Shown in pieces: positions 16,648-25,106 of a stretch of 64,000 bases of DNA (positions are counted from its first letter, which is position 1; each line of letters starts with the position of its first letter). Source of the DNA: Bacteroidales bacterium (GTDB lineage: Bacteria; Bacteroidota; Bacteroidia; Bacteroidales; UBA932); NCBI GenBank assembly GCA_017438975.1, contig JAFRUH010000033.1, positions 1 through 64,000 of the forward strand, read 5' to 3'. The translations under genes were made by a program, and so were the position numbers. Below the pieces are notes generated by a model. The model searched no databases. It was not told the origin of the DNA and saw nothing but the letters and a program-made list of their open reading frames with translations.

Positions 16648-17025
16648 ATGATTACCAAGGGGAAAAAGGCGCTCGGGGAACTCGGGGAACAATTATCCTG
16701 CGATTTCCTCGTCGCAAACGGCCACCGTATTCTCGAACGGAACTGGCGAAGCGGCCATCTTGAAATAGATATCATCTCCGAGGACGGGAACGGCGTGCAT
16801 TTTGTAGAGGTAAAGAGCCGTACGGCACCCGTGGAAACGGACCCCGAAGAGAAGGTAGACGCCCTCAAGCAGAAGAAAATCTGCGCCGCCGCGCTCCGGT
16901 ATCTCGCGAGCGGACGGACAACCGGAGACCGGGAGGTTTTCTTCGACATCATTTCCGTCGTTTTCGAGGGTGGCAGCCATACCCTCCGGTACTTTCCCGA
17001 GGCCTGGATACCTATGTACACATAA
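16648..17025 (+). CDS. YraN / UPF0102 family nuclease-like protein
   Basis: A 125-residue protein of the UPF0102 (YraN) family, with a restriction-endonuclease-like fold. GELGEQLSCDFLVANGHRIL, then GHLEIDIIS with the acidic active-site Asp, then VHFVEVKSRT with the E-x-K pair, are the family motifs. It starts 4 nt after mutS2. Its role is thought to lie in DNA processing but is not established. Confidence 0.88.
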   Translation: MITKGKKALGELGEQLSCDFLVANGHRILERNWRSGHLEIDIISEDGNGVHFVEVKSRTAPVETDPEEKVDALKQKKICAAALRYLASGRTTGDREVFFDIISVVFEGGSHTLRYFPEAWIPMYT

Positions 17026-17038
17026 CGATAACACCTAT

Positions 17039-18124
17039 ATGAACCCTAACCACTATTGCGTCATCATGGCCGGCGGATCCGGGAACTGGTTCTGGCCCGT
17101 TTCCCGTGAAAACCGTCCGAAAGAGTTCCTCAATATCACCGGAGAACCGTTCCTGCGGGAGACATACAAGCGTTTTTCCGGAATCGTCCCCAGAGAGAAT
17201 ATCCTGGTCGTCACGCTGGAGCGCTACGCCGGGGAGGCGCGGAAGATCCTTCCGGAACTGCCGGAGGAGAACCTGCTCCTCGAGCCTTACAGCCGGCATA
17301 CGACCCCGTGTATGACCTATGCGGCCTATACGATCCTCAAGCGGAACCCGGACGCCGTCATCGTGGCGACGCCTTCCGACCATGTGATCCGCGACGAAGA
17401 ACTATTCAAGTTCTCCATCCTCAATGCCCTCGAATACGCCGGGCGGGAACCGGTCCTGATGACCCTCGGTATCGTCCCGAAAAGCGCTTCGGACAATTTC
17501 GGTTACATCCAGGTCAAGGGCGGACGGCATAACGTTACGGACAAACCGCTGAAGGTCAAGACCTTTACCGAGAAGCCCTCCGAAGAGCTGGCGAAGGTCT
17601 TCATCCGGAGTGGAGAATTCTATTGGAACTCAGGTATTTACGTATGGTCCGCCGATACGATCCGCAAAGAAATGGAACGGCTCGTGCCGGAAGTGACGCG
17701 GCTCTTCACCGGATGGGAAGAGGCGCTGGGAACGCCCGGGGAGAAGGCTTTCCTCGAGCGCGCCTACGCCGACTGCCCGAAGATTTCCCTGGATATGGGC
17801 GTCATGGAAAAAACCGATTCGGCATGGCTCTATCCGGCGACCTTCGGGTGGTTCGATATCGGAAGCTGGGAGGCGCTGTACGACTTCGCCCCCACGAAAG
17901 ACCGGAAGGAGAACGCGATACGCGCCGGGAAGACCCTCGTCGACGAGTGCCGCGGGAACCTGGTCCTGCAGACCCGCCCGGAGAAACTCGTCGCGGTCAA
18001 GGGACTCGAAGATTTCATCGTCATCGACACGGACGATGTCCTGATGATCTGCCCGCGCAACGACAAGTCCTTCAAGGACTTCATCTCCGACATCGCCATG
18101 CCGGACTTTGAGGAATACAGATAA
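17039..18124 (+). CDS. Mannose-1-phosphate guanylyltransferase-like protein
   Basis: A 361-residue nucleotidyltransferase of the GDP-mannose pyrophosphorylase family (mannose-1-P + GTP to GDP-mannose), supplying cell-envelope polysaccharide synthesis. MAGGSGNWFWPVS at residues 10-22, RPKEFLNITG, VATPSDHVI, FTEKPS and FYWNSGIYVW follow the family in order. It has no C-terminal isomerase domain. The signature Arg of GGxGxR(L/F)WP is Trp at residue 17 (codon TGG), one base from CGG. This could impair triphosphate binding. The ATG at 17039 is preferred; upstream codons overlap yraN. Confidence 0.88.
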   Translation: MNPNHYCVIMAGGSGNWFWPVSRENRPKEFLNITGEPFLRETYKRFSGIVPRENILVVTLERYAGEARKILPELPEENLLLEPYSRHTTPCMTYAAYTILKRNPDAVIVATPSDHVIRDEELFKFSILNALEYAGREPVLMTLGIVPKSASDNFGYIQVKGGRHNVTDKPLKVKTFTEKPSEELAKVFIRSGEFYWNSGIYVWSADTIRKEMERLVPEVTRLFTGWEEALGTPGEKAFLERAYADCPKISLDMGVMEKTDSAWLYPATFGWFDIGSWEALYDFAPTKDRKENAIRAGKTLVDECRGNLVLQTRPEKLVAVKGLEDFIVIDTDDVLMICPRNDKSFKDFISDIAMPDFEEYR

Positions 18125-18125
18125 T

Positions 18126-18662
18126 ATGAAAAAAGCACTCATCCTGGTCGCTGCGATTCTCCTGCTGGCGGGGTGCGGACCGAAGAAGGAAACACTCAAA
18201 TATGGAAAAATCATAACCGCCGAAAACGGTATGATCCTGCCCATGTCCCGAGAGCCCGGCGGTAATAAGACCGACTGGAATATCGGGCTGTTCTTCATCC
18301 CCGAGGGTGCCGTCGTCCAAAGCCCGTGCGAACTGCACACCTGCGCCATCAGCATCGTTTATGAGAACCCAGAAACAGGGAAGCTCGACGCCAGTAATGT
18401 GGACCTGGATTTCCAGGACCGCAGCAGCAAGGGCAAATATTTCTACTCTCTGCCCTACCTGTGGTTCCCTTCCCGCAGCTGTCTCGAACATGCGGTCCAG
18501 ATTACGGTCACCTATGCACCGGAAAATGTCGGCCTTCCTCTTCAGGAAGTAGAAACGCCGGACGGCAAGCAGATGTTGCCGGACGTGACCGGCTACTGCT
18601 TTGTCTTTACCGGCAAAGAAATTCCTAAATATTTTAAGGCCCTTATTGAAAAACTTCAATAA
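18126..18662 (+). CDS. Hypothetical lipoprotein
   Basis: A 178-residue protein with a lipoprotein signal (LLLAGCGPKKETL, Cys near residue 17). The remainder is soluble, with no recognised domain; Pro/Trp-rich LPYLWFPSRSCLEH is the most distinctive segment. It starts 1 nt after the guanylyltransferase gene and is the last gene of the cdaA operon. The ATG at 18126 directly precedes the Lys-rich signal start. Function unknown. Confidence 0.7.
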   Translation: MKKALILVAAILLLAGCGPKKETLKYGKIITAENGMILPMSREPGGNKTDWNIGLFFIPEGAVVQSPCELHTCAISIVYENPETGKLDASNVDLDFQDRSSKGKYFYSLPYLWFPSRSCLEHAVQITVTYAPENVGLPLQEVETPDGKQMLPDVTGYCFVFTGKEIPKYFKALIEKLQ

Positions 18663-18670
18663 AGGCCTTA
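18637..18670. terminator. Hairpin overlapping a stop codon, likely terminator
   Basis: AAGGCC-TTATTGA (18637-18650) pairs with TCAATAA-GGCCTT (18657-18670) with one mismatch. The hairpin includes the lipoprotein stop codon and lies between convergent genes. Confidence 0.55.
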
Positions 18671-18692
18671 CATTCAATTATTTCCACCCTTC

Positions 18693-19352
18693 TTATTTCA
18701 AGACGGAGAAGAGGGCGGCAGCATCTTGAGCGCTCTCAAAGTCGACGTTGTTGGACTGGAGGTATTCCGCCAGAACAGCTTTCTTATCGGGGAAAAGTTT
18801 CTCCAACGACTTGCGGTTAAAGGCAAACTGACGTCCCTTCCGGACCAGTACGGGGATTTCCCGGATCTTGTAGCCGGCTTCGAGATTGATGTCGTAGATG
18901 TTGCCGTTGTCATACATCGAACCGATGCGGGTGATGTTGGTAGTCTCCGACTTCATGCCGAACGCCCCCGTCTTTTCATCCCGCTTGAACTCTAGCTTGC
19001 GGACGAGGCAAAGAATCACTTCCTCCCCGCTGTCCACGACGCCCGCATAATCCTTCCCCAAATGAAGGAAGAGCATCGGGCCGATGGTCACCCGGTCGAC
19101 CGAACTGTTGTCATCAACGGAGAGGATCTGTCCGCCTTCATCCTTGAAGCGGAGAGACTGGTCGACGATGGAAATATTGAGGTCTCCCGTCGCAAATTCC
19201 CCGTTCTTGAAAATGACCTTGCCCTTCTGGAAGGCCGGAAGAACGTAGACGACACTGTCTCCGAGTTCCCTTTCGATGCGCGCGAGTTCGTTCTGCGCGA
19301 AGGCAAGGACCGGAAGTATCAGCAAGAGGGAAGAAACAAGAATCTTTTTCAT
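18693..19352 (-). CDS. Secreted protein of unknown function
   Basis: A 219-residue protein with a cleavable signal peptide (ILPVLAFAQ, cut near residue 20). After it comes a mostly beta-predicted region (QKGKVIFKNGEFATGDLNIS) that looks like the small Bacteroidales proteins of unknown function found at the cell surface. It ends with a helical segment (KSLEKLFPDKKAVLAEYLQ). It lies downstream of susD1 but behind a terminator, so it is probably transcribed separately. No promoter was recognised. Confidence 0.65.
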   Translation of the reverse strand: MKKILVSSLLLILPVLAFAQNELARIERELGDSVVYVLPAFQKGKVIFKNGEFATGDLNISIVDQSLRFKDEGGQILSVDDNSSVDRVTIGPMLFLHLGKDYAGVVDSGEEVILCLVRKLEFKRDEKTGAFGMKSETTNITRIGSMYDNGNIYDINLEAGYKIREIPVLVRKGRQFAFNRKSLEKLFPDKKAVLAEYLQSNNVDFESAQDAAALFSVLK

Positions 19353-19369
19353 GGCATGAACACTTGATT

Positions 19370-19403
19370 AAGAAGAAAAAGAGAAGGCCCGAGGACCTCC
19401 TCT
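19370..19403 (-). terminator. Terminator after the susC1-susD1 operon
   Basis: On the minus strand, AGAGGAGGTCC...GGGCCTTCTCT (19403-19380) forms a stem with two G-U pairs, followed by TTTTTCTTC. It separates susD1 from the downstream secreted protein gene. Confidence 0.65.
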
Positions 19404-19420
19404 TGATCGGCTAAGCGGAA

Positions 19421-21478
19421 TTATTGCTCCCAGCCCGGGTTCTGGGTAATGGTCTTACCCTTGTCGGCATACTGGCTGAGCACGTCGGTGCAGATCGGCT
19501 CGAGGTAGTTGCGGAGCAAGAAGTTACGGACATCGCGGGTCTGGATGTTCTGAGGAACCTGGAAGCCTTCCATCTCGGCCGCGTTGGTCTCAATCGGGTC
19601 TCCCTTTTCGGTGAAGGTACCGCTGAAGAAGATACGGTCTCCGAGTTTGATGGTTCCGTCAGGGTTGTAACCAACAATGTGGCGGACGCTGACCTTGCCT
19701 GCATTTGCCTTGGTAAGGAGGTTGTATTTACGCTTGGTAAGCTGCATACTCTTGTCGAGCTCGACCCAGCCGCCGACCAGGATGTCAGGGTTGGTCGTTC
19801 CGTCCATCAGTTCGAGCTGGCCCCAGCGACGGATGTCGAGGACACGGTATTGCTCCATCAGGAACTCCATACGGCGCTCGCGGCGGATTTCCCAGAGAAT
19901 CGGGGAAACGAACTTGCCGGTGACAGCATAGGAGTGGCAGGCCCTCTGGGCATCGGAAGTACGTTCGGGATCGAACTTTTCACCATCGCCGCCCTGCAGC
20001 CAGGAGAGCTGGAGCGGAGCGGTGAGTTGTACACCTTTCTTTTTCGCGACATCGTCGATAGGGCGCTTACGGATGGCGTTGATGGAGCGGTCAATGTCGC
20101 TCTGGGTGATGGCTGCGCCACCGAACTTGTCGGCGAGTTCTGCCTTGGCCTCGAGCCAGTTGAGAACCGTCTCGGAATAGCGGACGCAAGGATAGCCGTT
20201 CTCGTTTGTATCGGAAGCGTAGCAGGCCGGGCAAGGGTCGGCTCCGTCAACGCCGTAGGTCAGACCGGTACGGTCGATGAATTTCTCGATGTAGAGGCCG
20301 GTCGCGGAGTTGCGGGGTTCATCCCAATAAGCGGCTTCGAAACGGGCGTCACGGGTAACGACCATATCCTGCATTCTCCAACTCTTGACATTCGCGACAG
20401 TGGAGCTGTTGTACGGCTTACCGTCCTGGCAGATCCAGGCCTTCAGCGTGGAGAGGTTACCGGCCATAGCCTGGCCCTCGCCGCCGCCGTTACCGCCCGA
20501 ATAAGAGGCAATGCAGTGCTGGCTGGCGTTCTGGACACTCTTGTTGTAGGCGCGATAGAGGATGACCTCACCGGCAGTTCCTGTCAAAGTGGTGTAGAGA
20601 TTGCCGAAGAGGGTATGGGAATCGGTGTTGAAGGTGAACCCGCCTTTATCCATCACATACTGGGCGAACTCCATCGCCTTGGAGAGATAGGTCTTGGCGT
20701 GAGCGTCGATGTCCTTGCAGGTAGCCATCGCCGGATCGGTCTTGTGGTAGACGTACCAGGTACCTTCGAAGAGGAGCATACGGGAAGCGATGGTGCCGAC
20801 GACATACTTGTTGACATAGTCAACTCCGTCATTGACACGCACGTTGTCCATTGCATACTGGAAGTCGTCCAGGACATGGTCCATGACGGTCGTACGCGGA
20901 TCCCTGTCCTTGTACATTTCGTCCATATCGGCCTCGGTGAGCGGCACGTCATAGTACGGGACGTCGCCGAAAGACTGGACGAACCGGCAGTATTCCCAAC
21001 CGCGGAAGAAACGGGCGACGCCGTTCCAGTGGTTGTAGGCCTCGTCGGTGAGAAGGCCGTTGTCCTTCATCGTGGCGAGACGCTGGATCAGGATGTTCCA
21101 CTTTCGGATATAAGCGAAGTTCCACGGGCCTGCGCCGCGGCGCTGCAGCCAGTAACCGCGGTACGGAGCTTCAGCACGATACCAGTTGTCTGCCGGGACA
21201 TTCAGGAGGATGTCGGCCTGGACACCGGTCGTCGTACGTTCGTCGCTCATCTCATAGGAGTAGCAGGCAGGAGCATAGACGGAACCCCAGTTGTCGGAGT
21301 AGCCGTTGAAGTAGGAACCGAAGGCGCCCTGAACAAAGAGACGGACATTGGACTCGGTGGTCCAGTAGTTGCCGTCATCCATGGCGGTCAGGGTGTTACG
21401 ATCCAAAAAAGTATCCGGATTACAACCCGCAACGAGCAGGGTCGCAAGTGCCATCAGGGTATAAAGTACTTTTTTCAT
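19421..21478 (-). CDS. SusD/RagB family substrate-binding lipoprotein 1
   Basis: A 685-residue outer-membrane lipoprotein of the SusD family. The lipobox is LLVAGC (Cys near residue 19) followed by NPDTFLDR. GVARFFRGWEYCRFVQSFGDVPY is the TPR-region signature, and ILWEIRRERRMEFLMEQYRVLDIRRWG is the C-terminal family motif. It ends TQNPGWEQ. It pairs with susC1, which ends 18 nt upstream, as the lid of a TonB-dependent importer. Its size, above the usual 500-600, suggests an oligosaccharide or protein ligand, but the substrate cannot be read from the sequence. No glycoside hydrolase is linked to it. Confidence 0.92.
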   Translation of the reverse strand: MKKVLYTLMALATLLVAGCNPDTFLDRNTLTAMDDGNYWTTESNVRLFVQGAFGSYFNGYSDNWGSVYAPACYSYEMSDERTTTGVQADILLNVPADNWYRAEAPYRGYWLQRRGAGPWNFAYIRKWNILIQRLATMKDNGLLTDEAYNHWNGVARFFRGWEYCRFVQSFGDVPYYDVPLTEADMDEMYKDRDPRTTVMDHVLDDFQYAMDNVRVNDGVDYVNKYVVGTIASRMLLFEGTWYVYHKTDPAMATCKDIDAHAKTYLSKAMEFAQYVMDKGGFTFNTDSHTLFGNLYTTLTGTAGEVILYRAYNKSVQNASQHCIASYSGGNGGGEGQAMAGNLSTLKAWICQDGKPYNSSTVANVKSWRMQDMVVTRDARFEAAYWDEPRNSATGLYIEKFIDRTGLTYGVDGADPCPACYASDTNENGYPCVRYSETVLNWLEAKAELADKFGGAAITQSDIDRSINAIRKRPIDDVAKKKGVQLTAPLQLSWLQGGDGEKFDPERTSDAQRACHSYAVTGKFVSPILWEIRRERRMEFLMEQYRVLDIRRWGQLELMDGTTNPDILVGGWVELDKSMQLTKRKYNLLTKANAGKVSVRHIVGYNPDGTIKLGDRIFFSGTFTEKGDPIETNAAEMEGFQVPQNIQTRDVRNFLLRNYLEPICTDVLSQYADKGKTITQNPGWEQ

Positions 21479-21496
21479 TGTCGAAATGCTTTAAGA

Positions 21497-24400
21497 TTAG
21501 AAGGTCAACTGTAAACCGAGGGAAGCACTCTTGAACGCAGGCGCACCGAGACCGGCACGGCTTAAGTTGTAGTTGCTGCTGTTGAGGATGGAGTAACCGG
21601 CAATTTCTTCAACATCGATCGGAAGACCGTTCAGGTGGTCGAAGGTCAGGTAGTTTTCAAGCGAAATATAGAAGCGGCACTTGTCGATGTTGACCTTGCG
21701 GAGGACTTTGGCCGGCAGGGAGTAACCGAAAGTGAGATTCTTCATGCGCAGGTAGGCCATATTCAGGAGGAGGTTGTCGTTGACGACGGTGTTGAGAATG
21801 GCGCCACCGTTAGAGGTGTTCGCCGCACGCGGATAACGGGCATCGTAGTTAGAATCGACGACCTCGCCGTCTACCTTGGTCTCATACCAGAAGTCACCGG
21901 CGAAAGCCTGGGCCATGGAACCATCGGAGGTATTGAAGCCCGGGAGGGTCAGCGAAGAACTGCCCCACATATCGCGCTTGCCGATACCCTGGAAGAAGAC
22001 CGAGAAATCGAAGCCCTTCCATGCGGCGTCGATACGGAAGCTGTACTCATAACGGGGCGTGGTGTTACCGATTACCTCCAGGTCGCCGTGACGGGACATA
22101 CCCCAGCGTTCCGGATGATTCGGGTCGTTTTCTTCGTTGTACACGCCGATCAGCTGATCGCCATTGTCAATGACACCGTTGCCGTCGACGTCCTTGTACT
22201 TGAAGTCGCCAGGACCGGAGATGAGGGTACCGGATGTGACCTTACCCTGGGTTGCGTAGTCCCGGCCATCGGCAAAGACATTGATGTTGCCATACTTGTC
22301 GGTTCCGCGGATGAGGTTGCCGGAAGCATCGTGGGCGAAGTCGTCGTTCTGGAAGATGCGGTCGACGCGGTAACCCCAGATTTCTCCGTAGGTCTTGCCG
22401 TTGTACCAGCCGTTGATACCCTGGGCGGAACCGTATTTGTCGATGATGGAAACGGCGTCGGCGAGGGAAGCGCTGACATTGAGGCTGAGACCGTTGTCGA
22501 ACATGTGGCCGTAGTTGATGCCAAGTTCCCAACCGTCGGTGTGGAGCTGACCGTAGTTACCCTGCGGGGCGGAAGCACCGATGTTGTAGCTGAGGCCTTC
22601 CATACCGACAATCATGTTCTTAGTGGTACGGCGATACCAGTCGAAGGTGATGTCAAAGGCGTGGAAGAGGGAGAGGTCGACACCGAAGTCGAGGGTCTCG
22701 ATCCGCTGCCAGGTGATATCGGAAGCGACAAGGCCTGGCGTAGCGAAAGAGTAATCACGGGCGCCGCTGTGCATCCAATAATCATCAATGGCGGGCATCG
22801 TCGGGATGTAGAGGCTGGAGGCGACGGATTGGTCACCGATCGAGCCCCAGGAAGCACGGAATTTCAAGTTGGAAAGAACGTCCTTGTACGGCTGCATGAA
22901 CGGCTCCTCGGTCACGCGCCAGCCGGCGGAGAAGGACGGGAACCACTGCCATTTCAGGTTTTTCGGGAACTTCGAAGTACCGTCGTAACGGAGATTGGCT
23001 TCGAAGAGGTAGCGCTCCTTGTAGTTGTAGTTGACGCGGCCAAAGAAGCCGAGCGTCGAGCTCCAGGATGCGGAACCGTTGTTGGTCTGCGTACCGGTTG
23101 CTAGCGGGAACTGCGGATTCGTGATATCCAGCAGGCCCATTCTCTTGGCCCAGACGCCCTTATCACGATAATCCACGGCGTTCATACCGACGAGGAAATT
23201 GAAGCGATGGGCGTTCGCGAGGGTGAGGGCGTAGTCGCTCGTGACATTCCAGGTCTGACGCATCGAAGTGTAGGAATCATCATAGATGGAATCGTACGAA
23301 GTAGTGTAACTGCCTACCTGGAGTTGCTTGGCGACGAGCGTCGAACCAAGACCGTTGATACTTGCCCATTCGTTGTTGACCGGATTGACATTAGGAACGT
23401 TCACCGCCGCGGTCCAGGTGTTTCCGGCCCAATAGGTGATACCGGGGTTGATTTCCTGGGAGTTGTTGTTCGCATAGGTATAGTCGACATTGATGTTCCA
23501 GTTCTTGACCGGGGTAATGGTCGTACCCACGTTAACGCTTGCGTAAGACTTCGTAATCGTAGCCTGGTTGGCGGTAGCGGTTTCATAGGCCATCGTACGG
23601 ACGTTGTTGCCGTATTCGTCGGTCGGGACGAGCGGATAGGTAGGACCCCAGCGATAGAGGTAGTACCAGACGTCGGCGGTCGTCGAGTTGGTCGCGAAGG
23701 CCCAGGACTTGACCGAATTGGTGTACATCAAGCCGGCATGGACGTTGACCAACTTGTTGATCTGGGTGGCAACACGCACGTTGGCGTTGTAACGCTTGTA
23801 GAAATCGTAGTCGGTGGTCTTCATCATACCGTTCTGGTCGAGATAGCCGAGACCGATATTGAAAGTAGTCCTGCCCTCACTGCCGGCGACTGAGATGGTG
23901 TGGCTCTGGGTCGGGGCGTTCTTGCGCACGATGTAGGTGTAAGGATCATAGGTACGGACACCGATCTTGCGGCTGGAGCCGTCGACATACCAGTCACGGC
24001 CATAGGTCATCGGATCGTACGGGTCGAGGGTGTTGCCATACTTCTCCTTCCATGCGACGGCGGCGTTGTAACCCGCACGGTCGATGAGCCAGAAGGCACC
24101 GACCGGGGTGAAGGTGCCGGTACGTTCGGCTGCCTCAACCGTATAGTGGAGAGCGTCAACATCGGCGATACCCTTGGTATTGACGAGATTCTGGAAGGAA
24201 AGGTTGCCGGAGTAGGTGATCTTGACAGAACCTTTCTCCTTCGCACCCTTCTTGGAGGTGATCAGGATGACACCGAAAGCTGCCTTTGCTCCGTAGATGG
24301 AAGCGGAGGCCGCATCCTTCAGGACGGAAACAGACTCGATGTCGTCCGGGTTGATCAGGTTGAGGGACGGGATCTCGACGTTGTCGAGAAGGATGAGCGG

Positions 24401-24967
24401 GGCGGCGGAACCGTTGTAGGAACCGACCTGGCCACGGATGCGGATAATGGCATCGGAACCAACTTCCGTCGAACCGATACGGACGTTCAGACCCGGCGTG
24501 GAGCCCTGCAGACCGCGGCCGACATCAGGAATCGGGCGGGACTCGAGAGCTTTGCTCACGTCGACGGACGCAACGGCACCGGTCAGGTTAATCTTCTTCT
24601 GGGCGCCGTAACCGACGACGACCGTCTCGGAAAGAAGCTCGGCATCATCTTCCAGGACGACCTTCAGGTTCTCAAGAGCCGTCAGGGACTGGGTCTTGTA
24701 GCCGATGCAGGAGATCTCGAGGGTCGCGCCCGGATTCGTCTGGATCGAGAAACGGCCGCGGGCATCGGTCATGGTACCCTTGGTCGTTCCCTTGACCACG
24801 ACACTGGCTCCGGGAACAGGCTGACCCTGGGAATCAACAACGACACCGCTCGCGGTGATCTGCTGTTGCATTGCAACTTCCGGAGAGGAAGCCGCCGCTG
24901 CGAGCGCACAGGAGCCGAATAGTCCGGCTGCCACGGCGACCGCTGCAAGGATCTTGTTTACATTCAT
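21497..24967 (-). CDS. SusC/RagA TonB-dependent outer-membrane transporter 1
   Basis: An 1156-residue SusC-family receptor. It has a signal peptide, a CarboxypepD_reg-like domain (about 38-115, VVVDSQGQPVPGASVVVKG), a TonB box/plug entry (ETVVVGYGAQKKINLTGAV), a plug with VSVLKDAASASIYGAKAAFG, and a 22-strand barrel ending LGLQLTF. Its first 8 codons and upstream 21 nt, and then codons about 27-105, are near-identical to susC2, which lies in inverted orientation across the integrase. A TATATTTG -7 box lies about 93 nt upstream, so this copy appears to be the expressed one in the present arrangement. Confidence 0.95.
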   Translation of the reverse strand: MNVNKILAAVAVAAGLFGSCALAAAASSPEVAMQQQITASGVVVDSQGQPVPGASVVVKGTTKGTMTDARGRFSIQTNPGATLEISCIGYKTQSLTALENLKVVLEDDAELLSETVVVGYGAQKKINLTGAVASVDVSKALESRPIPDVGRGLQGSTPGLNVRIGSTEVGSDAIIRIRGQVGSYNGSAAPLILLDNVEIPSLNLINPDDIESVSVLKDAASASIYGAKAAFGVILITSKKGAKEKGSVKITYSGNLSFQNLVNTKGIADVDALHYTVEAAERTGTFTPVGAFWLIDRAGYNAAVAWKEKYGNTLDPYDPMTYGRDWYVDGSSRKIGVRTYDPYTYIVRKNAPTQSHTISVAGSEGRTTFNIGLGYLDQNGMMKTTDYDFYKRYNANVRVATQINKLVNVHAGLMYTNSVKSWAFATNSTTADVWYYLYRWGPTYPLVPTDEYGNNVRTMAYETATANQATITKSYASVNVGTTITPVKNWNINVDYTYANNNSQEINPGITYWAGNTWTAAVNVPNVNPVNNEWASINGLGSTLVAKQLQVGSYTTSYDSIYDDSYTSMRQTWNVTSDYALTLANAHRFNFLVGMNAVDYRDKGVWAKRMGLLDITNPQFPLATGTQTNNGSASWSSTLGFFGRVNYNYKERYLFEANLRYDGTSKFPKNLKWQWFPSFSAGWRVTEEPFMQPYKDVLSNLKFRASWGSIGDQSVASSLYIPTMPAIDDYWMHSGARDYSFATPGLVASDITWQRIETLDFGVDLSLFHAFDITFDWYRRTTKNMIVGMEGLSYNIGASAPQGNYGQLHTDGWELGINYGHMFDNGLSLNVSASLADAVSIIDKYGSAQGINGWYNGKTYGEIWGYRVDRIFQNDDFAHDASGNLIRGTDKYGNINVFADGRDYATQGKVTSGTLISGPGDFKYKDVDGNGVIDNGDQLIGVYNEENDPNHPERWGMSRHGDLEVIGNTTPRYEYSFRIDAAWKGFDFSVFFQGIGKRDMWGSSSLTLPGFNTSDGSMAQAFAGDFWYETKVDGEVVDSNYDARYPRAANTSNGGAILNTVVNDNLLLNMAYLRMKNLTFGYSLPAKVLRKVNIDKCRFYISLENYLTFDHLNGLPIDVEEIAGYSILNSSNYNLSRAGLGAPAFKSASLGLQLTF
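24735..24817 (-). repeat. 83-bp perfect inverted repeat within susC1
   Basis: These bases are identical, in inverted orientation, to 26774-26856 in susC2. They are the core of a block of about 240 bp at roughly 96% identity (my count, 9 differences) covering the carboxypeptidase-like domain. The signal-peptide coding region between this block and the 45-bp start block is diverged. Confidence 0.8.
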
Positions 24968-24988
24968 AGAAACAATCTTTTAGTTAAT
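24944..24988 (-). repeat. 45-bp perfect inverted repeat at the susC1 start
   Basis: It runs from 21 nt upstream of the start codon through codon 8 (ATTAACTAAAAGATTG... then ATGAATGTAAAC). It is identical in inverted orientation to 26600-26644 at the susC2 start. The two copies bound the integrase gene and are the best candidate crossover sites. Confidence 0.8.
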
Positions 24989-25059
24989 AAATAGGAATAA
25001 TAAATTCTAATTGTTTATTAATTAAAATCTTTTGTTTTACCAATAAAGGTATTATCGGA

Positions 25060-25067
25060 CAAATATA
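25060..25067 (-). promoter_or_regulatory. -7 box of susC1 inside the candidate invertible segment
   Basis: Minus-strand TATATTTG, about 93 nt upstream of susC1. No matching -33 box was recognised. No TAnnTTTG box points toward susC2 on the other side of the integrase, so this is the only recognisable outward promoter of the segment. Confidence 0.55.
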
Positions 25068-25106
25068 CTATAATAGTACGAAATATTCGCACTTTAATCA
25101 ATAATT

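Noticed and set aside
19424-21514. 696-codon plus-strand frame opposite susD1
   Set aside because: Mirror frame of susD1; no recognisable protein features.
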